Assembly (NCBI GenBank): GCA_030685215.1
Contig: JAUXQB010000087.1
Coordinates: 1 to 40,388, forward strand
Direction of reading: 5' to 3'
Source: Actinomycetota bacterium
GTDB taxonomy: Bacteria > Actinomycetota > Acidimicrobiia > Acidimicrobiales > Ilumatobacteraceae
DNA length: 40,388 nucleotides
The notes below the pieces were generated by a model. It did no database searches. It was not told the origin of the DNA and saw only the letters and a program-made list of their open reading frames with translations. Shown piece after piece: positions 15,503 through 23,394 of this stretch (positions within the stretch are counted from its first letter, which is position 1; the number at the start of each line of letters is the position of its first letter). A program made the position numbers and the translations under genes.

Positions 15503-16102
15503 GTGAGGAAGCTCCACATCGCGCGTGCGGCCGTGGCAGCCGCGGCCGCGGTGGTGCTCTCGGGCTGCCACTGGGTCGTCGGGAACTCGATCATCTGGTT
15601 GGCGCAGCCCAGCATCGAGCGCGACTCGCCGAACGTCAACGTCGACGCCGACCCCGGTCGTGGCGCGTACACCGTCGGTCTCGCCGGCAAGCCGAGCGGC
15701 TGGGACACCATCGTGGCTCGCGTGCCGGAGATCGGCGCAGGTGAATGGCTGGTGGTCGAGATCGGCACCAACGACCTCACCCGTCCGGAGGCGGAGTGGC
15801 GCACGTTCATGCAGGAGGTGGTCGACCTGTTGCCCGACGATCGCTGCCTCGCGTGGGTCACGCCCGCGAACCCGATGTACCCGGAGGCCGCCGCACGGTA
15901 CGAGTCGTTGCTGAACGCGGTGCTGCCAGGGCAGCCGTGCAGCCGCCTCGTCCAGTGGGACGACGCGCTCCGCCGCGATCCCTCGCTGAGCGCCGACGGG
16001 CTGCACCCCAACGACGCCGGCATCGCCGTGATCACCTGCCTGATCAACCAGGTGGTGCACCAGACGTGCGTGTACCCGCCGCCGCCGAAGCGGTTGGACT
16101 GA
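15503..16102 (+). CDS. SGNH-hydrolase-like lipoprotein
   Basis: This is a 199-aa lipoprotein: VRKLHIARAA, a hydrophobic stretch, and the lipobox LSGC with C22. The mature part has the SGNH blocks: GNS at 27-29 (usually GDS, so Asp is replaced by Asn while the nucleophile Ser29 remains), GTND at 88-91 and DGLH at 165-168 (Asp-His of the triad). The triad residues are therefore present. Likely role: an esterase or acyl hydrolase acting outside the membrane. The GTG start at 15503 lies 6 nt after CACACT, suggesting a leaderless message. The stop overlaps a bidirectional hairpin. Confidence 0.75.
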   Translation: MRKLHIARAAVAAAAAVVLSGCHWVVGNSIIWLAQPSIERDSPNVNVDADPGRGAYTVGLAGKPSGWDTIVARVPEIGAGEWLVVEIGTNDLTRPEAEWRTFMQEVVDLLPDDRCLAWVTPANPMYPEAAARYESLLNAVLPGQPCSRLVQWDDALRRDPSLSADGLHPNDAGIAVITCLINQVVHQTCVYPPPPKRLD

Positions 16103-16114
16103 GCGCACGCTCAG
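16099..16114. terminator. Hairpin formed by two convergent stop codons
   Basis: CTGAGCG (16099-16105) and CGCTCAG (16108-16114) form a perfect 7-bp stem with a 2-nt loop. It contains the TGA of the SGNH gene (16100-16102) and, on the other strand, the TGA of the protease gene (16111-16113). The very short loop may open in RNA, but the position fits a bidirectional terminator. Confidence 0.5.
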
Positions 16115-18480
16115 CCGACCGTGTAGGCCACCACGTCGGCGATGAGATGCGCGGTGGCCCCGGCGACCTTGAAGCACACATGCCCGTCGGTCGACGACGG
16201 CAACGCCACGAACACGAGGTTCGTGCGCGGCCCGCCCGGAACGAAGTTCACGTTCGATGTGCCCACCGCACTGCCCCGGGGTGACACGACGAGGTAGCCG
16301 CTGGCGCTGGCGTCGGCCACCGTCGTGCTCAGCCACACGCCGAGCAGCCCTTCGCGAGGAAGTCCGTTGGCGGTCTCGGTGCGGCTCGCGTACAGGTCGA
16401 TGCACGTCGACGTTCCCACGCCGACGGGCAGCCCGGAGCGCGTGTCGAACACGCGACCGCCGCCGCCGTCGGTGGCGAACGTGCGGCCCGCGGTCGCGGT
16501 GCCGGTCGACTCGAGGTACCCCTGCACGTCGACGATCACCGACTCGGTGGCCGGTCCGCCGGCGGTGAGGCGGATGCGACCCAGTGAGTCGAGTGGAACG
16601 ATCGCGAGTCGCGCCTTGGTCTGCCCGGTGGTGAAGTTGAGGTTGGAGGTGCCGGGAGCCTTCGTGCCGCCGGCGTGTGCGGTGAGGAAGCCGGCGCCCG
16701 ACACGTGTGTGACGGTGAGGTTGGCGATCACGGCCGTGGCCGTGGCCGGCACGCCGCCGCGTCCGCGCACCTGGATGTCGCGCGTCGTGCCACCGACGAG
16801 CTTGGCGATGGGCCGCGAGTCGTACACGCGCGCCGGCACCAATGGCACCACCCGCACTGCCCCGCGGGTGGTGTCAGCACCACTCGTGTCGGAGTAGTAG
16901 CCGAGCACGTCGACGATCAGGTCGACCGACTGCGACGTGAACACCTTCAGCCGCTTGGTGTAGCGGTTCACGCGGCTGATCACGAGGTTCGACTCCGGGC
17001 CGCTGGCGTCGTAGCTGACGCTGTAGCTGCTGGGCACGAAGCCGTCGTCACCCGGGTAGACGGTGGCGTAGCCGGCGCGCCCGCGCGGCACCACCGTGAC
17101 GCTGAGCACGGCGGCGCCGAGGTCGGCCTGGTTCAGCAGCGAGCCGAGTGCGATCTCGGTCTCGCCGTTCACGCGTGCCGCGCCTCGGCTGTCGAACACT
17201 CTCGTCGGGCCGATCGGGTGGAACAGCCCGATCGCCCGGAAGTCGCTGCCGTAGCCGTAGGTGGCGTCCTGCAGGAAGTAGCCGGTGCCGTTCAGCTGAT
17301 CCTTGACGGGTGCCATCCAGCAGGTCGAGGCGCCGTCGACCGGCCACTCCGGATCGCTGGTCACCGCCGCGATCCCGACTGCCTTGCCCATCACCCAGGA
17401 GGGTCCACCGCTGTCGCCGTAGATGCAGCCGGTACCCATGCCGACGAAACCGTCGTAGCCGTACGCGGTGACCACCGAGCAGAACGCAGGTGCCTGGCCC
17501 CGTGCGACCGACGCGGCGCCGTAGCGGCAGATGACACTGCCCACCGTCGGCAGGAACGACCCGGAGATGAGCACGTTGGGTGCCTGCAGCCGTGCGGCGG
17601 TCATCGTGCCGGGCGGAACAAGGTGCAGTTGCCGGTCGTAGCCCGAGTCGGCGCTGCCACCCAGCCATGGCCAGAACGATCGCTGCTGCTGCGCCGTCGA
17701 CAGCGTCACCTGACCCGTCTTCACCGGGTTGTCGGCGCAGTGCCCGGCGGTGAGCACCGCTCGGGTGTTCGACGGGCTGACGACCGTGAACGCCATCGTG
17801 CACCCGGCGCCCTGTTGCGCGTCCCAGCCGCCCGTCACGTCGGTCGGGTCGGTGATGTTCGCGGCGCGCCAGTTCACCTGCGGGAACCCCTCGGTGCCCA
17901 ACACGCGAGCGACTGCCGCATTGGCCGTCGCCTCCGCGTGCGACAGCCCGGCGACGTTCAGCGCACCTCGGCGCTCGTCGATCTCCACCTCGATCATCTC
18001 GTCGCCGGTGGGGTCGATCAGGTCGTGGATGCGGGCGGCGTCGTCCACCAGCTCGTCGTACGAACGTGGCATCGCGACGAGCGTCGGCCGTGCTGCTCGC
18101 GGCCCTGCCGCCGCGGCCAGCGCTCGGTGCGAGCGCTGCGACACCACGACGCCGTCGGCGACACCGACGAACACGCGCGACTGCGTGTAGTCGACCCATG
18201 CACCGGCGAACCCGGGTAGCGAGGTCATCGCCCACGAGCGCGTGTTCCCGGCCGTCCACGTCAGCCGCAGTGCGTCTGCCGCTCCGTCGTTGTCGAGCCC
18301 GTAGGTCAGTTTCAGGTACTCGAACTCGTGCGGGAAGGCTCCCGCGAGTTGTACGTCCGACATGGTCATCGGATCCATCTGCACGAGGAACGACCGGTCG
18401 TTCTCGAGGTTCGTGGTCGGCTCCGCCACCGTCGACAGCGCACCCACCGCGATCAAGGCACCCAGGATGCGTCTACGCAT
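16111..18480 (-). CDS. Secreted trypsin-like serine protease with three RLLDTR-type repeats
   Basis: This is a 789-aa protein. The start is ATG 18480-18478 with GAGGT just upstream, followed by a signal peptide (MRRRILGALIAVGALSTVAE). Residues about 200-420 are an S1-type protease: 'VLTAGHC' gives the catalytic His near 245, a 'DSGYDRQLH' segment near 277 may supply Asp, and 'GDSGGPSW' gives the Ser near 356. Three beta-rich repeats follow, starting near residues 427 (RVFDSR), 548 (RVYDSR) and 675 (RVFDTR), each ending in an 'IVDVxGY'-like strand. The repeats are the same type as in 2006-4204 and probably bind a surface or substrate. Natural targets are unknown. Confidence 0.88.
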   Translation of the reverse strand: MRRRILGALIAVGALSTVAEPTTNLENDRSFLVQMDPMTMSDVQLAGAFPHEFEYLKLTYGLDNDGAADALRLTWTAGNTRSWAMTSLPGFAGAWVDYTQSRVFVGVADGVVVSQRSHRALAAAAGPRAARPTLVAMPRSYDELVDDAARIHDLIDPTGDEMIEVEIDERRGALNVAGLSHAEATANAAVARVLGTEGFPQVNWRAANITDPTDVTGGWDAQQGAGCTMAFTVVSPSNTRAVLTAGHCADNPVKTGQVTLSTAQQQRSFWPWLGGSADSGYDRQLHLVPPGTMTAARLQAPNVLISGSFLPTVGSVICRYGAASVARGQAPAFCSVVTAYGYDGFVGMGTGCIYGDSGGPSWVMGKAVGIAAVTSDPEWPVDGASTCWMAPVKDQLNGTGYFLQDATYGYGSDFRAIGLFHPIGPTRVFDSRGAARVNGETEIALGSLLNQADLGAAVLSVTVVPRGRAGYATVYPGDDGFVPSSYSVSYDASGPESNLVISRVNRYTKRLKVFTSQSVDLIVDVLGYYSDTSGADTTRGAVRVVPLVPARVYDSRPIAKLVGGTTRDIQVRGRGGVPATATAVIANLTVTHVSGAGFLTAHAGGTKAPGTSNLNFTTGQTKARLAIVPLDSLGRIRLTAGGPATESVIVDVQGYLESTGTATAGRTFATDGGGGRVFDTRSGLPVGVGTSTCIDLYASRTETANGLPREGLLGVWLSTTVADASASGYLVVSPRGSAVGTSNVNFVPGGPRTNLVFVALPSSTDGHVCFKVAGATAHLIADVVAYTVG

Positions 18481-18591
18481 GGTGACCTCGCCTCCGCTCG
18501 CCGACACGAGCTGCGAAACTCGAATCCGTCAACAGGTCATCGGTGGGCGCGAGGCCGCGTGCGAGGGGACCTTGGTCATACAGAGCGATTC

Positions 18592-18622
18592 TTGACAGTT
18601 CGTCGCCGGCCCACGCGAGACT
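18592..18622 (+). promoter_or_regulatory. Promoter of the M20 peptidase gene
   Basis: TTGACA (18592-18597) and GAGACT (18617-18622) are separated by 19 nt. The -10 ends 6 nt before ATG 18629, with no ribosome site, so the transcript is probably leaderless. Confidence 0.6.
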
Positions 18623-18628
18623 GGCCGC

Positions 18629-19900
18629 ATGACCGATGCAGCAGCCAGGGTTCTCGACGCGGTGGAAGCATTGCGGCAGCCGATGCTCGACGAGCTCGCG
18701 ACGGTGGTGCGCATCCCGAGTGTCGGCGGCACCGACGCCGAGAACGACGCGCAGGCGCACATGGCCGCGCACCTCGCAGACCACGGTCTCGATGTGGATC
18801 ATTGGCAGATCGACCTGGCCGACCTCACCGCACGACCCGACTTCCCCGGCATGGAGGTGGATCGTCGCGAGGCGTGGGGCGTGGTCGGTCGGCTGAACGG
18901 CACCGGCGACGGTGCATCGCTGATGCTCAACGGCCACATCGACGTGGTGCCCACCGGCGATCCCGACGCGTGGGTGGATCCGCCGTTCGCGGCGGAGGTC
19001 CGCGACGGTCGCATGTACGGCCGTGGTGCGTGCGACATGAAGGCCGGCCTCGTCGCGTCGGCGTACGCCGTCCATGCCATCAGGGCAGCGGGCGTCAGGT
19101 TGCGCGGCGACCTGCTGCTGGCGAGCGTGCTGGGTGAGGAGGACGGCGGCCTCGGCACCTATGCGACGCTGCAGCGCGGCTGGCGCGCCGACGCGTGCGT
19201 GATCGCGGAGCCGACGGAGATGGACATCATCCCCGCGAACAGCGGTGCGCTCACCTTCCGCCTGCGCGTGCGCGGTCAGGCCACGCACGCAGCGCGTCGC
19301 AGCGACGGCGTGAGCGCCATCGAGAAGTTCTGGCCGCTGTGGTCGGCCATCACCGAGCTCGAAGCACGCCGGCACCGCACCGTCGACCCGCTCACCGCGC
19401 GCTGGGCGCTGGCTCACCCGATCTCCATCGGCACCGTGCATTGCGGCGACTGGGCGTCGTCGGTGCCCGACCTGCTGGTGGCGGAAGGGCGCATGGGGGT
19501 GGCCATCGGTGAGCCGGTCGACGCGGCGCGTGCGGACCTGGAGGACGCGATCGCGCGCGCCTGCGCCGGCGACCCGTGGTTGCGCGATCACCCGGTGGAG
19601 GTGGAGTGGTGGGGCGGCCAGTTCGCCAGCAGTCGCCTCCCTGCGGAGAGCGATCTGGTGCAACGCGTGCAGGCGGTGCACCACGTGGCCAGCGGCGGTG
19701 CCCCACTCGATGTCTACGGCGCGCCCTACGGCAGCGACCTGCGGCTGCTCACCGAGCTCGGCGGCATCGCCACGCTGCAGTACGGCCCGGGCGACGCGAT
19801 GCTGGCGCACGGCCCGGCGGAGTCGGTGCCGATCGACGAGGTGTTCACCACCGCCCGCTCGCTGGCGCTGCTGGCCCTCGACATCTGCGGCGTCGCCTGA
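18629..19900 (+). CDS. M20-family metallopeptidase / deacylase (ArgE/DapE type)
   Basis: This is a 423-aa cytosolic enzyme. The di-zinc site is complete: H103 and D105 in 'NGHIDVVPTGD', D136 in 'RGACDMKAG', E170/E171 in 'LGEEDGG', E194 in 'IAEPTE', and a late His in 'AHGPAESVPI'. The lid domain begins after residue 200 with 'NSGALTFRLRVRGQATHAA'. These enzymes hydrolyse N-acyl amino acids, succinyl-diaminopimelate or small peptides; the neighbours do not reveal the substrate. The gene is single, with its own promoter, and ends in a hairpin shared with the convergent gene. Confidence 0.92.
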   Translation: MTDAAARVLDAVEALRQPMLDELATVVRIPSVGGTDAENDAQAHMAAHLADHGLDVDHWQIDLADLTARPDFPGMEVDRREAWGVVGRLNGTGDGASLMLNGHIDVVPTGDPDAWVDPPFAAEVRDGRMYGRGACDMKAGLVASAYAVHAIRAAGVRLRGDLLLASVLGEEDGGLGTYATLQRGWRADACVIAEPTEMDIIPANSGALTFRLRVRGQATHAARRSDGVSAIEKFWPLWSAITELEARRHRTVDPLTARWALAHPISIGTVHCGDWASSVPDLLVAEGRMGVAIGEPVDAARADLEDAIARACAGDPWLRDHPVEVEWWGGQFASSRLPAESDLVQRVQAVHHVASGGAPLDVYGAPYGSDLRLLTELGGIATLQYGPGDAMLAHGPAESVPIDEVFTTARSLALLALDICGVA

Positions 19901-19918
19901 TCCCCGGCCGTCGATCAG
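19897..19918. terminator. Short hairpin spanning two convergent stops
   Basis: CTGATC (19897-19902) pairs with GATCAG (19913-19918) around a 10-nt G/C-rich loop. It includes the TGA of the M20 gene (19898-19900) and the stop of the leftward membrane-protein gene (19915-19917). A modest bidirectional terminator is possible. Confidence 0.4.
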
Positions 19919-21489
19919 CCGTAGTAGCGCACCGGCACGAAGGTGTAGTGGTCGCCCGACCGGTTGGCGTAGCAGAACAGCGTGGTCGCGCAGTCGCGTG
20001 GCACGTCGGTGGGTGCCGGGCAAGTGGTGGGCCACGTGCCGCTGACGGCGAGCAGCTTCGTGCAGGCCTCGTTGGCCACCGGTTCCACCTTGCCGTACTG
20101 ACGCCACTCGCGTGTGAGGAAGAGCTGCGGCGGCGTGTTCCACAGCCACGGCGCATGCTCGTGCAGCTCTTGGGCGACCAAGGTCGGCTTGACGGTGAAC
20201 CACACGTCAGGGGTGGCGGGTCGTGCGACGTGCAGCGACAGCAGCAGTGACGCCAGCACGACGGTCGTCGCGGCGGCCGAGCGCGGCGTGAACCGGTGCG
20301 GTGTCGCGCGCCCCTCGCCAGGCGATCGGTCGGGAAACGCGTATACGGCGAAAGGGGCGATCCAGATCGCGTAGCGGCTCATCGCGAACGTGCCGCCGCT
20401 GCCGGGCTGGTTGTTCTGCGCCTGCGCGAACAGCACCGCCAGCCCCATCACGAACGGCGACCACACCACCGCCCACTCGCGGGCGGTGCGCCGCACGACC
20501 GGCCGTGACCAGGCCCGCGCGACCGCGCCGACGCAGACTGCGGCGACGAGGAACGGCCACCAGACGACGAGGCCGACGTACGGATCGACGATCGGCGTGA
20601 CGTAGCGAGTGACCGTGGGGATGCGAAGGCTGTTGTCCTCGAGCACCATCGTCGGTTCGACGATACGGAGACGCTGCAGGTAGTAGAGCGGGTGCGCCGC
20701 TGCGATGACGCCGGCCGCCACCAGCGCCGCCCACTTGCGTCGTGAGTCGAACACCGTGCGACCGTGCAACAGCAGCATCGTGATGGCGTAGGCGACCATG
20801 ACGATCGAGAACGACAGGTTGTGCGCCGTGAGCACAGCCATGCAGATGAAGCCCAGGTGCGGTCGATCGCGCACCCACAGCAGGGCGAGGAGCAGCACGC
20901 AGAACACCAGCACTTCGCCGTGCGCCTTGTCGATCCACCAGAGCAGTGGTGAGAGGAACAGCAGTGCCGCCACGAACAGTCCCTTGCGCCGCATCACGAC
21001 ACCGAAGGTGAAGGTGGCCAACGCGATGTTGAGCGCGGCGAAGGCATACGTGTCGGGTTGTCCGAGCCACTTGGCAACCTTCACACCCGGCGCAGCCATC
21101 AGTGGATAGATCCAGAAATGCAGCTGGTCGTAGCGGCCGTCGGAGAGGAGGTTCTGGTACGTGGGCGCGGAACCCTCGAAGCCGGACATCCGGTCGCCGA
21201 GGTCGGCGTAGTGCTGGTCGAGCAGCGCGATGTCGTCGAGCGAGAGCGCCGGCGGGCGCAGGTTGGCGAACTGCCAGGCCATCGCGGTGTACTCGCCGCC
21301 GTCGCCGATGCGACGTGGTTCTGACCCTGCCACCAACACCAGGCACAGCACCGCGAACGCGGCCATGGCTGCCAGCGTGGTGCGATCGGGCATCGCGAAG
21401 CCGAGTACGCGCCGAGGGCCGCGCACAGCGGTCTCGTCGGTGGTTGCCGCGATCGATTCGTGGTCGAGGACGGTGTCGATGCTCGCCAA
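19915..21489 (-). CDS. Polytopic membrane protein, GT-C glycosyltransferase-like
   Basis: This is a protein of up to 524 aa with about 9-11 hydrophobic helices. After the first helix (MAAFAVLCLVLVAGS) comes 'IGDGGEYTAMAWQFANLRPP', the kind of acidic first loop in which GT-C enzymes carry their catalytic Asp/Glu. The C-terminal 110 residues are extracytoplasmic and contain several Cys. It may transfer a lipid-linked sugar to protein or glycolipid; the family is inferred from topology, not from a close match. The longest frame starts at TTG 21489; an internal ATG at codon 33 (MPDRTTL) is a serious alternative. It follows the glutaredoxin gene by 24 nt. Confidence 0.65.
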   Translation of the reverse strand: MASIDTVLDHESIAATTDETAVRGPRRVLGFAMPDRTTLAAMAAFAVLCLVLVAGSEPRRIGDGGEYTAMAWQFANLRPPALSLDDIALLDQHYADLGDRMSGFEGSAPTYQNLLSDGRYDQLHFWIYPLMAAPGVKVAKWLGQPDTYAFAALNIALATFTFGVVMRRKGLFVAALLFLSPLLWWIDKAHGEVLVFCVLLLALLWVRDRPHLGFICMAVLTAHNLSFSIVMVAYAITMLLLHGRTVFDSRRKWAALVAAGVIAAAHPLYYLQRLRIVEPTMVLEDNSLRIPTVTRYVTPIVDPYVGLVVWWPFLVAAVCVGAVARAWSRPVVRRTAREWAVVWSPFVMGLAVLFAQAQNNQPGSGGTFAMSRYAIWIAPFAVYAFPDRSPGEGRATPHRFTPRSAAATTVVLASLLLSLHVARPATPDVWFTVKPTLVAQELHEHAPWLWNTPPQLFLTREWRQYGKVEPVANEACTKLLAVSGTWPTTCPAPTDVPRDCATTLFCYANRSGDHYTFVPVRYYG

Positions 21490-21513
21490 AGTACCGGAGC
21501 CGACAGTCGAAGG

Positions 21514-21786
21514 TCAGTCCGAGGTGGTCGCGCCGACCAGCTCGGCCACTTGGCGAGCGGTCGGGTTCACCAACGAGGTGTCGCCGATCGACACCGTGGG
21601 CACCGTCTCGTTGCCGTTGGCGACCGAACGCACGAATGCAGCGGCGTCGGTGTCGGCCCAGATGTTGACCGACTCGAACTCGATGCCACGCAGCTCGAGT
21701 CCGCTCCACAGCGTGCTGCAGAACCCGCAGCCGGGGCGCCAGTACACGGTGATGGTGGGGGCGTTCGTCGTCTCTGTCTCGCTCAC
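21514..21786 (-). CDS. Glutaredoxin / mycoredoxin-like protein
   Basis: This is a 90-aa thioredoxin-fold protein with the redox pair C20-G-F-C23 in 'VYWRPGCGFC', the cis-Pro motif 'ETVPTVSIGD' and a C-terminal 'NPTARQVAELVG'. CGFC with Trp-Arg-Pro-Gly before it is like actinobacterial mycoredoxins, which use mycothiol; that assignment is by analogy. The start GTG 21786 is chosen because the fold begins about 10 residues later; the frame is open further upstream but that part looks non-coding. It is probably the first gene of a unit with the membrane protein behind it. Confidence 0.88.
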   Translation of the reverse strand: MSETETTNAPTITVYWRPGCGFCSTLWSGLELRGIEFESVNIWADTDAAAFVRSVANGNETVPTVSIGDTSLVNPTARQVAELVGATTSD

Positions 21787-21977
21787 GCGGCTTCCAACAC
21801 CGCCACCCGCTCGATTGTTCCGTCGGGCCGTCTTGACGAGGTGTTGAGGTGGTCTTTCGGCAGCGCTGCAGAGCCTTGACGAAGTCTTCGACGTCCCTTG
21901 GATGTCGCTGGGAGGTCGCCTGGGAGTGCGTCCGTTTGACTCTCCTTCGGGCACACGTCGTCACGAGGAGAGATCAG
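21787..21977 (+). promoter_or_regulatory. Intergenic region upstream of the iron locus
   Basis: This 191-nt gap holds three TTGAC elements: TTGACGA at 21833-21839 and again at 21876-21882 (43 bp apart, about four helix turns), and TTGAC at 21936-21940. Any of these could be a -35 or part of a regulator site. No clear iron box like those at 24895 and 28638 is present. GAGGAGA at about 21966-21972 is the ribosome site for ATG 21978. No -10 could be assigned. Confidence 0.4.
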
Positions 21978-22640
21978 ATGTTGAGTCGTTCATGGATCAC
22001 AGGATTGGCGCTGGCCGGTGTGGCCGGTTCCGCCGGTGCCGCGTTTGCCGGCATGAGTGAAGGCGCCGGGCCGTTTGCGTCGGCGTCGGAACTGCCGTCG
22101 ACCACGGCCACCGTCGAGGCCACCACCACGTCGTCGGTCGCCACCGACCGCACCATCTCGTACCAGGTGGGCGCTGCCGGCACGGTGACGGTGAACGTCG
22201 CCGACGGGGCCCTCACCGTCACCGGCAGTACGGCCGGCACCGGCTGGACCGTGGTGGGCGCAGGTGCACCCGGTGCGCACGTGGAAGTGCAGTTCACCGA
22301 CACGATGCAACTGGTGACGTTCACCGCCGACCTCGTCGGTGACGACGTGGTGGTGGCACTCGCGAGCGTGCCCGCCGCCGGCACCACCGTTCCGATGGAC
22401 GTCACCATCATCGCCACGCCGGGTGGCACCGCTCCCGCCCCGCAGCCGGCAACGCCGGTGACGACCCCGTCGTCGGCGAATCCGACGCCCACCTCGCCCA
22501 CGGCGCCGACCATCTCGGCTCCGTCGAGCGGCGGCGACGACGATCACGACGACGACTACGACGACGATGACGACGACTACGACGACGATCACGACGACGG
22601 AGACGACGACGATCACGACGACGAGGGCGACGATGACTGA
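21978..22640 (+). CDS. Secreted protein with Asp/His-rich tail
   Basis: This is a 220-aa protein. ATG 21978 follows GAGGAGA; a signal peptide covers residues 1-25 (MLSRSWITGLALAGVAGSAG). A Thr/Ser-rich linker precedes a beta-rich domain at about 60-150 ('ISYQVGAAGTVTVNVADGAL'), then a Pro/Thr linker. The last 34 residues (187-220) are almost all Asp with four His and two Tyr, plus a few Gly and Glu. Such a tail should bind metal cations such as iron or calcium. It is the first gene of a tight four-gene unit with ApbE and a ferric-reductase-like protein, so metal capture or delivery at the cell surface is a reasonable inference. I see no known domain and no clear flavinylation motif. Confidence 0.75.
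   Translation: MLSRSWITGLALAGVAGSAGAAFAGMSEGAGPFASASELPSTTATVEATTTSSVATDRTISYQVGAAGTVTVNVADGALTVTGSTAGTGWTVVGAGAPGAHVEVQFTDTMQLVTFTADLVGDDVVVALASVPAAGTTVPMDVTIIATPGGTAPAPQPATPVTTPSSANPTPTSPTAPTISAPSSGGDDDHDDDYDDDDDDYDDDHDDGDDDDHDDEGDDD
22536..22637 (+). repeat. GAY-rich trinucleotide tract coding the acidic tail
   Basis: Codons are almost only GAC/GAT, with CAC and TAC at intervals. The tract can change length by replication slippage, so tail length may vary among strains. It produces a Thr-rich false frame on the same strand. Confidence 0.7.
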
Positions 22641-23394
22641 CCAGGACCAAGCTGCTCGCATCGCGGCGATGCGAGCACGGCGCGGGCAGGCTCCCATCGA
22701 GATCGCCACCACGCGGTCTGCGCCCTCCACACCGCCGGCGACACCGACGGCTGCTCCGGCACCGTCGGTGCAGTGGGCGCCTCCCGCGCCTCCTGCGCCG
22801 CACCAGGCGATGACCGAGACGGTCGTCGCCGCGGCGGCCCGCCCTGCGCCCACTCGCAGGACGGCCGCAGCCGCGCCGGCGCGCAAGAAGCGCCAGCACG
22901 TGGCAGCCGGCGCCAGGATCGTGATGACCGGTGTCGCCGCGTCGGCCGTGTTCGGGATCACCACGGTGATCGCAGCCGCCAACCGTCCGCTCCCCAGCGA
23001 CACGGCACCCACCGGCGCGGATCAGCGTGCGGTCGACCCGACCGTCGCCAGTCCCACTGCCGTCACCCCGACGCCGACAGCCGTCACTCCCACGGTGCTG
23101 CCCGCGACGGACCCCGCCGCGGCTGCGCCGGCCGCGGTGGAGACGGTGGTCCTCGAGCTGCCCGGCGTCACTGCACCTGCACCGGTGCCGGTCGCCGGCG
23201 CGCCGGCTGCGGCCGTGCCATCGCAGAGCGCGGCGCCGTCGGCCGCGCCGTCGGCACCAGCTCCGGCTCCTGCAGTGCCGGCAGCGCCGGCGCCGGTGGT
23301 CACTGCACCGCCGCCCACCCAGCCGCCGGCACCGGTGACGACACAGGCACCGCCGCCGCCACCACCGCCCGTCACCACCAAGCCCAGCGGATGA
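22633..23394 (+). CDS. Single-pass membrane protein with long Pro/Ala-rich outer tail
   Basis: This is a 253-aa protein. Its ATG lies in the overlap ATGACTGA with the previous stop. Residues 1-95 are predicted cytoplasmic and basic ('DQAARIAAMRARRGQ', then RKKR at 85-88); 96-117 form one membrane helix; 118-253 are an extracytoplasmic Pro/Ala/Thr/Val-rich stretch ending in a poly-Pro run and VTTKPSG. Such a tail can span the wall or act as a flexible tether. There is no catalytic domain. By position between the Asp/His-tail protein and ApbE it is likely a structural part of the same module, perhaps holding a partner near the membrane. The family is not recognised. Confidence 0.7.
   Translation: MTDQDQAARIAAMRARRGQAPIEIATTRSAPSTPPATPTAAPAPSVQWAPPAPPAPHQAMTETVVAAAARPAPTRRTAAAAPARKKRQHVAAGARIVMTGVAASAVFGITTVIAAANRPLPSDTAPTGADQRAVDPTVASPTAVTPTPTAVTPTVLPATDPAAAAPAAVETVVLELPGVTAPAPVPVAGAPAAAVPSQSAAPSAAPSAPAPAPAVPAAPAPVVTAPPPTQPPAPVTTQAPPPPPPPVTTKPSG

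Noticed and set aside
22567-22632. Thr-rich extension upstream of the Pro-rich membrane protein
   Set aside because: It is the shifted frame of the Asp-tail triplet tract.
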